Shown: positions 23,346 through 34,733, numbered from the stretch's first letter. The stretch: 64,000 nt of DNA from Capillidium heterosporum (GCA_016630905.1 WBMQ01000003.1:372001-436000); one strand, 5' to 3'. The notes: generated by a model not told the origin, from the letters alone. Numbers and translations are program-made.

Positions 23346-24357
23346 GTAATTAGATCGAAATATTATACTTTCATATTAAAAATGGTTTTAGGCTGAAGCC
23401 AGATATAGCTGAATGATTAACACATTTACTTTTAAACGCAATATGGCTACCACTCTATTAAACTTATCATTTTAGCTTATTGTTTGGAGCGCCTTTTGTA
23501 GTAAACTTTCTATAAGCTACTTTTATGAACTATACATCGTGACCGATGGTACTTAGGTCGTATATTTTATAGTACTTTAAGATAAGCCCAGCTTTATCTA
23601 AAAGTAAGCCAAATACAGACATACCTTTGAACTGAATTTTGTCAATTTATATGAAATATAGTACATCCTACTTAGATGTTCATTATACCTTCAAGCCAAC
23701 ATTCATCCTTGATTTTCATTGCTTTGATTATAAAGGAATTTACTTGCGACGTAGAAACCATTTTAAATGCTAAAAAGTATAAGCTTGTATTAAATTTAAC
23801 TTTAGGATGGTTGATGTTGGACTAGAGTCAATCCATATTTCTATAGAGCTTTTTGACACTACAGTTGAATTTAGATTAACTTCCAATAAATTGAAGCAAT
23901 ATATTCTGAAAACTTACATCTTAGGAAGATGGAAGAAATGTATACATTGCACTAAATATGGATAGCTATTACAAAATATTCTGATATTTGGATATACTAT
24001 ATGCATTATTTTGTCCATATAAAGTATTACTTCTTACTATTATGATAGATATAAACTACGGAGAATTTTCAAGTACTCTGTTTCTAAATACTACCAGAAT
24101 TTTCAATGATAAATCATATTCTATTTTGCAAGATATTTCAGAACAGGGAGCATTAAAATACTGTTTTCCAAAGTTTAGTTCGCATCCATCTTCCATACAC
24201 TTTCAAATAGACATATAAAATAAAAATTGATTAAATGTGAAATAAAACTACACAAACATCAGTTACCTCAATTGTAAATGTATGGATAACTTGGAATCGA
24301 CCAATTCAAATTTGATTGTAGCCTTTGTTCAAATATACAGTTCCAATTCTCTACTAA
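23346..24357. other. AT-rich spacer
   Basis: Nothing was seen beyond AT-rich DNA. The 76-codon frame at 23988-24218 has no recognisable content. Confidence 0.45.
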
Positions 24358-24725
24358 TGCATTATAGGAAATTCTAAAAGCAGCTTCAAGATTAAAGTAT
24401 ATTCCTCCATTAAAAGTAAGCTATTCAAAGGATTAGATCCGAATGTCGATTGCTTCAGATACTGCATTAGGAACGTAGAAATTCACTATGAGCAATACAG
24501 GCTCGAAGATCAACCTGCAAATCTATTCCGATTCTACTTAAATCTCAGATGCATCAGCACCAATTTATTTTACCGTGCAAGGCATGGTGTCAATCCCAAG
24601 ATACGTGCTCAACGAGTACACTACATCCACTGTAAATGTATAAAAGTTTGTATCGCTCATGATTACAACGACTATCTACTTTAGTGCACCAACTGTAAAA
24701 CTAAAAGTGTAAGGAAGCTAAGATA
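24358..24725 (+). mobile_element. Zinc-ribbon fragment, possibly the N-terminus of a Merlin-type transposase
   Basis: A frame without an ATG stays open for 108 codons and, after one TAG, continues for a few more. It contains paired cysteines in the arrangement HCKCIKVC, then LLxCTNCKTKSVRK. The second part resembles the WxCxxCxxxxSVRxGS end of the zinc ribbon at the start of ISXO2/IS1595-like (Merlin) transposases. The relic at 18.2-18.7 kb carries motifs of the catalytic part of the same family, which supports the reading. The match is by eye and short, so an unrelated zinc-binding relic is possible. Confidence 0.33.
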
Positions 24726-25679
24726 AAACATTTGATAAGACAGTGAAAATAAACTTCTAAGAATCTTGAACAAGATGTGTGGCAGGAGATATAAACATAG
24801 GAAATGGCTGATTATCTACACTGCTGATCACAAAGGTTCATTCAATAGATGTAAGAAAGAGGCTTGTCAATATATATATCATAGATTTTGTAATCGACCT
24901 CTAGGTTCCAGAAGTTTGAGGAATTACAATGATGGTGATGGTGATAGAGACCGGGGTATAGATGCTAGTGAAAATAAGAACAAACAAGCTAGGGGTAGAG
25001 ATGGCAGTATGCAACTTAGAAATAGGATGGAAATGGACATATAGGGGCAAGTAGCTCCCAGTAGGTAAACTTATTGGCTAGAGTGGTCCCTACTGTAAGC
25101 CCTTGGTTAAGAGTTTGAGAGCAAAGTTAGTGTAGACAACTCAAATGGAAACTACAGGTAGATTTTTAGCTTAGTCCTTAGTAACAGCACCTTCCGAAAA
25201 GGTGAAGAGCAAGTAGAATGGAATAAAATTACAATAAAGTATATGTGCTTTCTATGCTTTTAAATTGGCTTTTTGTATATTCATACGGAGTATATTAAAC
25301 TTGATGCAACAGTTTTTAATCAGAGCTAAAGATGTAGCTTACAATTATACCAAGTTAAATTTTGATAAATTGAGCAAAATGCATACTTAGTACATCTATC
25401 AATAGATTAAACTTTAGCCTTTTAAATTGCTATTTCTACAAACTATATATTGCGATTGATGGTAAGTATGTATTATATCTACTATTCAAAGCGTAGTAAA
25501 TGCCTAAACCTTCATTCTTTTGCCTATTTGGTCTTTTGCTTACTTCTTCCATCTAATATTAGACATTCTATAGCCAATCGAAATTCAACTTGATGCTGCG
25601 ATTCAGGCCTGGTTTGGATAAAAACTTGATCACAGCCAGAAAGCATAATCTTTCATTTCATCAAGAGCGAACTTTGAAA
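24726..25679. other. Spacer upstream of GCN20
   Basis: A 92-codon frame (24766-25044) with scattered Cys and a basic, Asp/Arg-rich end follows the zinc-ribbon relic and may be part of the same decayed sequence. The rest is AT-rich. The last 87 bases are open in frame with GCN20 from an ATG at 25593. Confidence 0.4.
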
Positions 25680-27978
25680 ATGGCGATAAGCAAGAATCCC
25701 GAGAACGAGTTGGTAATCCAGCAGGTAAAGAAGTTGGTTCCAGAGATCGACACTGTTATCCTAGACTATATAAAAGGATACCTTGGCGATGTAACCTCCT
25801 TTAGTGACGAAGGGGATACTTTTATTAAGGAATTCATTCGACCACTACTTTCCTACACTGTAGAGGAGAAATCCATAGACGCATTATGCCTCCAGCTCAA
25901 GAATCTATTCGACTCTCAGAAGTTTTCGGACGACGGCAGTGCCATCGACGGTAAGAAGTTACGTCAGTTAGACGTACCCATCTACATGCGTAGTCAACAG
26001 GCCATGTCCTCAACTTTGAAATTCGATCCTACCACTACCGATATAGAATCTATCAACAAACGTAAGGTCGCTTCCCAAGTAGATGCCAAGAAGTTGGAGA
26101 AGGCTGAACGTAAGATTGCAGAAAAGATTCAAAAGCGTGAACGTCGTACGTTGTACGAAGCCTCCAAGTTGCTGAACCAGAGTACGAACTTGGATATCCT
26201 GGCCGTCAACCCCATCTTGGATTATACGTTGAGTAAAGGTAAGTCTAAGGACATCAAGGTTGACAAGTTTGATATTTCGTTTGCGGGTAAGCGCATCTTG
26301 ACAGACGCATCCTTGACCTTGGCTTACGGAAGAAGATATGGCTTAATCGGTAGGAATGGTATCGGTAAATCTACCTTATTGCGTACGCTCTCCAGACGTG
26401 AGATAGATATCCCTGACCATATTTCTATTCTTCACGTAGAGCAGGAGGTGATTTTTATTTACCAAAATGTTCTTTTTAACATGTAACTCCTTTAGATTGC
26501 TGGGGATGATACCCCCGCCATAGATTCGGTACTTTCAGCCGATTTGTTCCGTATGCACTTGTTAAGCGAGGAAAAGGAGCTGGCACGACAGATCCAAGAG
26601 TTGGACGATATAATGGCTAAACCGGAAACTACCGAGGAGGAGAAAGAACCTCTAGATAAAGAACGTAACGAATTAGATACCAAGTTGAGAGAGGTATATT
26701 CCAAGCTTACAGATATCGAATCGGACAAGGCTGAAGCCAAGTAACCTTTACCTTTTTAAAGCTTTAATTAATTCAATTTTAGAGCCGCTTCTATTTTGCG
26801 AGGTCTTGGTTTCACCCAAGATAAGCTACGTAACGCAACCTCGACTTTCTCAGGAGGTTGGCGTATGCGTCTCGCGTTGGCCCGTGCTCTCTTCTGCAAG
26901 CCCGATCTATTACTCCTCGATGAACCGACCAACATGTTGGATATCCCTGCCGTCATTTGGTTAGAGAACTATCTAAAAACTTGGGAGTCCACCTTACTGG
27001 TAGTATCTCACGATCGTGAATTTTTGGACGACGTAGCCACCGACATTTTACATCAACATTCTGAGAAATTGGACGCCTACAAGGGTAACTTCACCTTCTT
27101 CTACGCTACTAGGGAGGAGCGTCGTAAGAATCAGTTGCGTGAATACGAAGCTCAGATGATGGTCCGTAAGCATTTGCAAGATTTCATTGACAAATGGAGG
27201 TATAACGCCAACAGAGCTGCCCAGGCTCAGATGAAGATCAAGCAGTTGGAGAAGCTACCCGAGTTGGAGCGACCCATCGACGACAAAGAAGTCACCTTTA
27301 GGTTCCCCGACGCCGAGCATCTAGGTCCCCCTATCCTACAGATGTCGGATGTTACCTTTGGATACTCCAAGGACAAGATTCAACTTACCAAGGTTGATTT
27401 GGACATGCAGATGGATTCCCGAATTGCCGTCATCGGTCCTAACTGGTGCCGGTAAGACTACATTGCTTAAGCTGTTGACTGGCAAGCTGGAACCCAGTAA
27501 GGGAATAGTTACGCGCCATGGAAGATTAAGATTTGCCTTCTTCACTCAGCACCACGTCGATCAACTCGATCTCAACAACACAGCCGTCGGCTATATGTCA
27601 GTAGCATTCCCCGGTAAGTCGGAGGAGGAGTACCGTCGTCAACTAGGTCACTTTGGTATCACTGGTATGGTAGGTCTGCAGAAGATCTCCACACTGTCGG
27701 GAGGTCAGAAGTCCCGTGTCGCCTTTGCCTGCATGGGTCTCCTCAACCCTCACATCCTTATCCTAGATGAACCTACCAATCACTTGGATATGGAGTCTAT
27801 GGATGCCTTGATTCAGGCCGTTAACAACTTTACGGGGGGTGTCGTCATTGTATCCCACGATGAACGGTTCATTAACTCGGTCGCCAATAATTTGTGGATC
27901 TGTGATAAGAATACTGTGACTAAGTTTGAGGGAACGATCAAGGACTACAAGTTGATTGTCGCACCACCGGAGATCTAA
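25680..27978 (+). CDS. GCN20: ABCF ATPase, GCN20/ABCF3 type, with an apparent one-base frameshift
   Basis: Three exons (25680-26447, 26496-26740, 26783-27978) with introns of 48 and 42 nt encode about 735 residues, close to yeast Gcn20. This family binds ribosomes and, with Gcn1, relays uncharged-tRNA stress to Gcn2; it has no membrane domain. The N-terminal part (IDTVILDYIKGYLGD) matches the ABCF3/GCN20 N-domain. The first ATPase domain has Walker A GRNGIGKST, signature FSGGWRM and DEPTNMLD. The second has signature LSGGQKSR, DEPTNHLD and VSHDE. At about 27442-27446 the Walker A of the second domain, expected as GPNGAGKTT, is split by one extra T, so the literal reading stops four codons later. 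I chose the ATG at 25680 because the family starts a few residues before this point. An in-frame ATG at 25593 would add 29 residues. Confidence 0.9.
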
Positions 27979-28812
27979 AGGAATAAAGTTTCGAGGGGTA
28001 TATTTTATGTCTATATATTTTCAAAGTTTGATTTAGAATAGCAGTCTATGGTATTGGATATACAACCTTCACTATCTAATGAAGTCAAGCGCTTAAAGGA
28101 CTACCAATTTTTGGTTTTTATATCAACCCATCCATCCGAAGTTTGAGTTTCATCTGGATTGTGGCCACTTTCATCAGCTTAACATTTCGATAGCCTGTTT
28201 GTACCTAAACTAAGTATTGGGCACAATCATATCTACAGTTAACGACCTAAATACAATTTAAGAACTAGTGTCAAGAACAATATTAGATTCAATCCATTCA
28301 ATTTGGCATTATTTATCGCCTCCAAATTAGCTTTTGAAGTATAAGATTACCATATACCACTTGATACCAATCCAAACAGGAAGTTAGTGCCATTAGATTT
28401 TCGTTTTCATTGATAGAAACTTGTGGTGCTCAACTTATTTTTGTTTCATAGAAAGTTAGCTTTAGAAAGGTAAAATTGGGTGATATAATCTCCTGTCGAA
28501 ATAAAAATAAGGTAGCTCTTTTACAGCCTTGGATTTACTTAAATTTGAGAAGCATGGTTTGCACATCCATATAGGATGCCGCTTCATAATTATAGGAAAT
28601 CGGCTAAATAAATATAGAAATAAGCTATGGAGTGCAGATATAAGGAAGTATAGGCAGTGCAACTTCACCAATCCATTAAAAATATTCACAAAAACTAAAA
28701 CCACATTTTAAAATATAGACTTTAATTAGAGTATTAAGGGTTGAAATATCCAATTTCATATAATACTTAGTTATATCAAGGAGTAGGTGGATCCTATTTA
28801 GGTATAGAACCA
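27979..28812. other. AT-rich spacer
   Basis: No gene was seen. Overlapping short frames on both strands at 28462-28711 lack motifs. A TTTAATTAGAGTATTAA stretch near 28721, just past the 3' end of the next minus-strand gene, is shared with the region after the family member at 34.2 kb and looks like conserved 3' flank. Confidence 0.45.
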
Positions 28813-29037
28813 TCAATTTCTCGACTTGCCACCCTGGACATAACCAGGAGCTCCAGGAGCATTAATCGGCATACCATCTTTGATTTCAGCAATGGGCTTA
28901 GAATCTTTCGGTGGGGGTTTGGTGAAGTCTTTTCCTCGAGTTGGCAAATTTCTCTTAAAGAGATTTTTGAGGCTGATGGCTTCAGTTACAGTGAGCAAAG
29001 TGACCAGTAGTGTAAAAACGTTAATGAACTTGACCAT
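28813..29037 (-). CDS. Small secreted protein of the MVK family
   Basis: The 74-residue frame has a leader at residues 1-20 (MVKFINVFTLLVTLLTVTEA) nearly the same as that of the family member at 34.2 kb. The mature part is short, basic and Pro-rich (RNLPTRGKDF, KPPPKDSKP). It lacks the Gly/Ala-rich hydrophobic block of the larger family members. A degenerate copy with similar flanks lies 1.4 kb away at 30.2-30.4 kb, so the locus has been duplicated locally. A TTATTTATACC stretch about 140 bases upstream may be the TATA box. No function can be assigned. Confidence 0.65.
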   Translation of the reverse strand: MVKFINVFTLLVTLLTVTEAISLKNLFKRNLPTRGKDFTKPPPKDSKPIAEIKDGMPINAPGAPGYVQGGKSRN

Positions 29038-30224
29038 GGTAGTAGGCTTGGAGGGTGTTAGATTGTATACGAGTTTTAAGGACTAATTTGGATGGACCTG
29101 AGATTTAGGTTTGAATACTAAGTAGGTAATCGTTTGAAAGCTTGATTTTAATGTCTTTCTCTTAGCACGTTGGGGTTATTTATACCTTCCTGCTGCAAGC
29201 TACGAAGGTAATAGCACCTTTCACTCCAATACATTGAATTGTCGTCGATTTCAACTAAATGGGAAGTTGTCGACCACTCTTGGCATTTAATTATATATCT
29301 ATTTATTTATACATTGTTGCGATATACATTTTAGTACTTAATCCGAACCGGAATTTAGGACTAACCCATTTTGGGACCTAGTCCGACACTTGGAGAAATG
29401 CTTGGACAGGTCATACCCAAGCCAGTTCAAGTATTTGTTCTCAATTTGATTGGCTTCAAGTTTTAGCTCCGATTCAAAAACTAAAGGGATTTCGGAGTAA
29501 GTCCCAAAGTGGTCTAGTTAATTTTGGAGCGAATGAGGAATATCGGAGTTAGGGAGTAATATCCAAAGAAATAGCTTGTTGCTAGAGCTACCTGCAGCTT
29601 ATTAGTTAGCCTGCATTAATTCTACAGCTAAACACCTCCTTAAGTCACTTCTTACCTTGCTTTTTACAAATAGACGACTTTTCTAAAGTAAACTAGCAAT
29701 TATCATAGAAGGTTTATAAAAAAGTAATATATGAACCGATCTAAGCAGTTGCTTAATTATTGAGCTAATATCATTAACATTTACTACTCCGTATGTAATT
29801 TACGGTCACATATGTCCAAGTTTTTAATAAGGATAAGCCACTATAGGACTCATCTTGCAGCCTATTACATAGATTAAATTGAATGGAAAATATCTCTTCC
29901 ACTTTACGGGTGTCGGATAACTAAATTATTAATATTGAGCCTGTTTAATTTACGTATATATAGTAAAATTTTCAATCATAGTACATACGTTGAAAAAGTT
30001 AACATCAAATTTATAGGTTAAATTGAAGGTGTTTATAGTACTGATATTTATCAATACTACAAACTACATTCTAAAATAAAGCCTTAATAAAGTTGGAATT
30101 TAATCTTCAACTTTACATATACTTTTATGTTTAGAAGCTCAAGTTGTATTTGCTTAACTTTAAGAATGTTGCATAGTGGAGTTACGAATAAGTTTTGTTG
30201 CCAGAAATTCTAGCTGGAATACTA
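29038..30224. other. Spacer, first part of a local duplication
   Basis: The stretch upstream of the small secreted gene (about 29041-29520) resembles 30391-30870 in order and sequence, for example around a shared CGTTTGAAAGCTTGAT or CATTTGAAAGCTTGAT segment. It is the 5' flank of a duplicated unit. The remainder is AT-rich with no gene. Confidence 0.5.
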
Positions 30225-30387
30225 TTTTCGGCCTTGGAGATGGGCCTTGTATCAGTAGCTGAGGTTTTGGTGAAATCGGGGATCTTACAATTTGCTCAAC
30301 ATATTTCTCTCCAAAGGCTTCTTGATTTTAATAACATTGGTTTTGTAAGATGACTAATGATATGAAAACGTTGATAAGTTTGATTAT
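30225..30387 (-). pseudogene. Degenerate copy of the 74-residue MVK-family gene
   Basis: The minus-strand sequence aligns with the first 50 or so codons of the gene at 28813-29037, including the leader (IxKLINVF in place of VKFINVF) and a DFTKxP segment. It no longer reads as one frame. Its flank also matches, so it arose by duplication of the whole locus and then decayed. Confidence 0.7.
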
Positions 30388-31040
30388 GGTAGTGAAGGTA
30401 AATTGTAAATGGTTTCTTGAGGGTTGAATTTGGGTAGACTTTTATGTATATTTGAATATTCTATAAGAAATCATTTGAAAGCTTGATATGTAAGTTATCT
30501 CCGAATATTGGAGTATTTATATATTAGTGTAAACTACAGAGGCAATTCCATATTCCCTTCAAATATACTGTTGTATCGTTTATACTAACCAAATAGGAAA
30601 TTTGTCGATCCTTTGACTGCCTGCTTCATATATTTATATGATACTGCAATCTGCATTTTGGGATTTTACTTTGAAGAATTTAGTATAACCTATTTTTGGG
30701 ATAAAGTCCAAGGTTTGAAGCTAACCTGCCACCAAGAATTTAGACCAACTTGTAAACAAAGTTACAGGTCACAGTGATTGGATCTATTCTTACATTTGCT
30801 TGGCCTCAAGCTTTGACCCTAATTTGAATGGTGAGATTTTGTAGTTGGCTCCAAGTGATGGTCTGAGTTGAGCAATAGGTAAAATTTACATGCAAAATGT
30901 TTAGATTTATTGAAAATAGCATCATTCTGTTCAAAAGCCTTGACTACAGTATCATCAAATGAAACTATATTTTAAAATAACATAGAATCAACTAAACAAA
31001 ATCAGAAACTTTAATTAAAACCGTGAAAAATTCCGAATTT
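30388..31040. other. Spacer, second part of the local duplication
   Basis: The first 480 bases are the counterpart of 29041-29520. No gene was seen in this stretch. Confidence 0.45.
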
Positions 31041-31240
31041 ATAACTCTGGAGTTCCTTCACTCGAGGATAGTACCTTTAGGTAAACTGCTCTTATAAGCT
31101 AAAGCTTGCTTAACTTTAGATGGAGAAATAATAAAGCTAAAAGTATGAAGTAGTGAATTGGCGATGGAAATGAGATAGCTGGGTGGATGGGATATTGCTA
31201 AGTTGAGATAGTAGAGATTCCTGTTTCTTTTTTATAAACT
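31041..31240 (-). pseudogene. Remnant of an MVK-family gene tail
   Basis: Near 31065-31110 the minus strand reads SSLPKGTI, matching NSLPKVTI in the tail of the 34.2-kb family member, with clear nucleotide similarity around it (GGATAGT...TTAGGTAAACTG on the plus strand). The 3' flank also carries the family's TTTAATTA motif. A TATA-like TTTTTTATAAAC near 31228 may be its old promoter. Most of the gene body is not recognisable. Confidence 0.5.
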
Positions 31241-31989
31241 GACAGCTGCCTCAACCGAACAGGTAGCTATTATTAACCTTGAAACTTAATTGCAAGTGGA
31301 GCGAGGCACTATCCAAGAATTTTTTCAATACCAGTTCTTATGGAACTAGTCACTACTGCCTTTGATATGATGTGATGATAATTTCGAATTATAATTGGCA
31401 AAGGTTCTTCCAAAACCTTATAATGAAAGTACTATATTTCGGATAAAACCAAATTTATAGGTTCATTTTTTATAAAGTGCATACGATAAAATTAGCTAAA
31501 CTGTGATGTATACATTGCTTTCCTACATACTTTATAGCTTGAATTGTAATAAAATCTTTGAAGGCTCTTCCAGAAAATCAGCCTGACGATCTTCCTAGCT
31601 TGTTAAACTCTAGTACCAAGGTATGTAGCGATTAGTAGCATGAGTTGAGTTTGGCATTGCTTTATAATTTAGAATTCGAAATCTAGTTGCTCTATTTTCT
31701 GCATTTCACAAATTGCTACTTTGACAAGTAGCTTAAGCTAGATCGATATATTTCGACCTAGCAATTAATTAGGTTCCAGTCGTATAGAAATCAGCTTTAG
31801 AAAGGTATATTCTTAATATAGCTATAAAATCCCAAACTGAGACGCAACTCAAATCAATCTATCGATCCTCCTTCCCCTTTGATTCCTTGGTGGAGCAGCA
31901 CCTATTTTACTCAATCGTCACCTCTACTATGAATACTGACTAGCTTATGAGTTGCAAAACCTCATGGATGTATTATCCTGATGTACTCT
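31241..31989. other. AT-rich spacer
   Basis: No gene was seen in this stretch. Confidence 0.45.
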
Positions 31990-32660
31990 CAAGATATGAT
32001 CGATATAAATTGTTTTTTGTAAGGTCCAGGGAGGTGTCACTGGATCCAGCTAATGACGTGGTGGGTGAGGAAAGCAAAACTAACACCCACCACTGCGTTA
32101 GTGATGAAGGCCTGGATTCTCCGGAGGGTAGGTTGAATAGCCAGATGAAGGAGGCACACCATAAGGAGTGCCCACACAATGATAGTCATGTCCCAGTTCC
32201 AGGAGGGGATAGAGGAAACATATGAAGGCTTAGGTACAGACTGGGGCTGGACTGGGGGAGGCCTATCAGGCGAGGGTTGAGCAACAGCCGGTGCTACCGT
32301 ATTGGAATCAAAGGTTGGGGTTGGCTGGTAGGCCAGTGTTGGCTTGAAGGGGTTGGTCGTATTAGTAATATTAATCGCCCAAAGGAGGTGAGATCCAAGG
32401 GTAGCAAGGATTGTTAACAGGTAATAAGAGGTAGGAAGGTCAGGGGGATTAGATTACATAGGAACACTATGCTGAAACAGGGAGATGAGGAAAGAGACAA
32501 GATTTTATTCAAAACTAAGAAACGAAATCAGGTTGTCGCAACAACTGTGACTAGGAATTGGGGTGGGTAACAGCTATGAAAATAGCGAGATGGAACGTTG
32601 TCAAGATGCCCCCTTTGGGTAGCGACGAAAGAGGGCTTAAATATCCCTTTGGTATCTTGG
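31990..32660 (-). mobile_element. GC-rich dispersed element with a membrane-protein frame (copy 1)
   Basis: This island is far richer in GC than its surroundings. On the minus strand 32453-32037 is open for 138 codons without an in-frame ATG near its start. It encodes a hydrophobic leader-like segment (YYLLTILATLGSHLLWA), N-glycosylation sites, a Pro-rich region, one clear membrane helix (MTIIVWALLMVCLLHLAI) and a second hydrophobic stretch near the end. Upstream on the same strand are a TATTTAAG box near 32640 and an AATAAA near 32504. A diverged copy of the frame's end and of the bases beyond its stop lies at 61.37-61.50 kb, which shows that it is a repeat. The layout could be that of an old retrovirus-like element or of an unknown host gene family. 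It looks incomplete. Confidence 0.5.
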
Positions 32661-32819
32661 CAATAGTTATAACAGGAGGATTAGGTTTCCATTTGTAATT
32701 AACTACTCTATAGGCTAATTAAGGTTTTGCCAAATTTCGCCAGAAAAGTCCCTACTAATCCGAACTACTACTGGTGAATTTACTATTGCCAAAGCTTTAG
32801 TATCCAATGCTCTGCTGCT

Positions 32820-33030
32820 AGTAGTGGAGATTCCTAGATGGTCATCGGAACTAAGAAAAAGAATAAAGGTGAAAAAAATGTCTCATAGGGCCGATTCAAA
32901 ACTAAAAATAGTTATGAATTGCAGATTGAAAATTAAAAGTTGATAAAATGGAAATAGCAAGAAAAGAAACGGAGGCAAATAAGATAATAGGTCTATGATC
33001 TCATAACAAGAGATTGAAACGACTAGGGTT
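32820..33030. repeat. Direct repeat, copy A
   Basis: About 210 bases align with 33500-33700 at moderate identity, including TATGAYCTmATrA and GATTG-AACGAcTAGGGtTGTTATA segments. The minus strand of this copy is open for 64 codons (32883-33077) and predicts a very hydrophobic peptide, which may be chance. Confidence 0.5.
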
Positions 33031-33499
33031 GTTATATTTTCAATGATATATTCTTTGTCGCTATCTTCATCTCCCATCTACTTCTGCTTCTTACTCTATA
33101 TAAATGCTTTATTTATGTAACTTTTTGACAAGTGATTGTTCCACAATAAAGCTATAGATTCTTTATTTTATAATCACCAATAATAGAATTAGATTTAAAT
33201 GTATTGATTACTCTGCAACTTCCATCAGCACACTTTCTGACACTCTTTAGAATCTGGCTTAGATTAGAATCAGAACTTCGAACTTTGGTGGATATTACTG
33301 CCCTATTCAACTTCATCACGATTACTAATTCATTTGTTTTCATAAACCGCCTATGAGTCCAGATTGCAATTAAGACATCGGCTGTTAAGAGATGACTAAG
33401 TTTATTTAGCTTCATTAGTGTAACCACTATTACACCTACCTACCTCAAATCTAACCCTACATCTTTCTGGAAACTTCTCTACACTGTGCTGTTGATAGT
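33031..33499. other. Spacer between direct repeats
   Basis: An 87-codon minus-strand frame from an ATG ending at 33152 has no recognisable content. No gene is supported here. Confidence 0.4.
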
Positions 33500-33710
33500 T
33501 AGAGTTCCTAGGCTATTATCAGAGTCAAAGAAGGAAGATAATCAAGAAATTTTGGTAGATAGGACAGGTTTGTAGCCAAAAATGATTATGAAATTGGGAG
33601 GCAAAAAGTTGTTAGAAAAAGGTGATGCAAAGAAAAGAAGCAGATCTATGACCTAATGATAGATATTGCAACGATCAGGGCTGTTATAGTGCCTATTGAA
33701 ATTTGAAACT
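33500..33710. repeat. Direct repeat, copy B
   Basis: This is the partner of the repeat at 32820-33030, in the same orientation about 680 bases away. It may be part of a tandem duplication or the ends of an old insertion. Confidence 0.5.
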
Positions 33711-34226
33711 TGTGCTATTTGAGCTAAAGTTTTCCTTCAGGGTTCAAATTAAAACACTTTTGAAAGATAAATCAGACTAAGCTACTAATATTTGTAATAA
33801 AATTGTCTTATTTAGACCTCGGAAAGAAATAGGGATATAAAAATTTTTACTGAATAATACTTACTGTAAATCCAATTTAGTTGTTCATTTTAATTGAAAA
33901 CTTAGTTTGAATATAGTGAAATTAATTTAGATGAAATGCTATCTTCAGTTAAAGTAGGAGTACATCAATATGTAAATTTAAAAGGTTTAGAATATTAGAT
34001 GAACTTTCACTAAGATACATTACTTTACTATGATAAAGCAGTGGTTTTATATAGTGAATAATTAAATTATCGACCGTATATAAAATTTAACATTTACACC
34101 ACATATAGTGAGTTACTTAAACGCCTTCGATGCAATAGTTATCCGAAAAATATTTTATAATATTAGTTTATCAACTGAACTAGAAAATTTTTAATTAGAG
34201 TAATAAAAACATTAAGACAAACAAGC
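33711..34226. other. AT-rich spacer
   Basis: Strongly AT-rich with no coding signal. The end near 34188 carries the family 3' motif TTTTTAATTAGAGTAATAA. Confidence 0.45.
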
Positions 34227-34667
34227 CTATATGGAGTTTCTTCTTTTAGGACCCATAGGACGGTTCTTCTTAGGGATAGTGACCTTAGGTAAACTGTTCC
34301 TACGGGCGGAAGTCTTTTGAGCCTTGGGTGGTGAACTAACTACGCTGTTGGCACGAGGTGGTGAGTTGACAACTGGAGGAGGAGTAGCTGGTCGAGTAGG
34401 GGCGTTATTAGGCGTTGGGAGCAACGGCTTCTTGCCCTTTTTCTTGATGAAGTAGTCGGCGGCAGCACCTACCGAACCAGCAGCTACTGCTACACCCGAT
34501 ACCTTGTTAACGATGGAAGCTGGTGTACCTTCTAAGAATTGACCGGCACCAGCACCAATGGCACCGGCCGCTACTACACCAGCAGATATTTTACCGATTT
34601 GATTACCAGCCATGGCTACGCTGGCGAAGGAAAGAGTTATCGTGAAAAAGTTGATGAATTTGACCAT
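34227..34667 (-). CDS. MVK-family secreted protein with Gly/Ala-rich hairpin block
   Basis: The 146-residue frame has a signal peptide at 1-20. Two Gly/Ala-rich hydrophobic segments follow at about 28-44 and 56-74, with GxxxG-like spacing, separated by EGTPASIVNK. A Lys cluster (KKKGKK, 75-80) runs into PLLP, then comes a Pro-rich stretch. Two RRNS sites lie at about 122-125 and at the very C-terminus (KRRNSI). The same order of parts is seen at 46.6 kb and 36.5 kb. Gly-zipper pairs of this type can pack as membrane hairpins, so the protein may insert into a membrane after export or stay as a membrane protein. The RRxS motifs look like basophilic-kinase sites, an inference from sequence alone. 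No known family was recognised. Confidence 0.75.
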   Translation of the reverse strand: MVKFINFFTITLSFASVAMAGNQIGKISAGVVAAGAIGAGAGQFLEGTPASIVNKVSGVAVAAGSVGAAADYFIKKKGKKPLLPTPNNAPTRPATPPPVVNSPPRANSVVSSPPKAQKTSARRNSLPKVTIPKKNRPMGPKRRNSI

Positions 34668-34733
34668 GGTAGTATATATGGGATGGCGGTTGGATTGTTG
34701 AACTCTGCTCTTAGGAGAGAAGAAGTCAACGGT

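Noticed and set aside
27430-27460. Programmed frameshift in GCN20
   Set aside because: The bases around the offset do not match known plus-one slippery sites, and the family is not known to use one. An indel is simpler.
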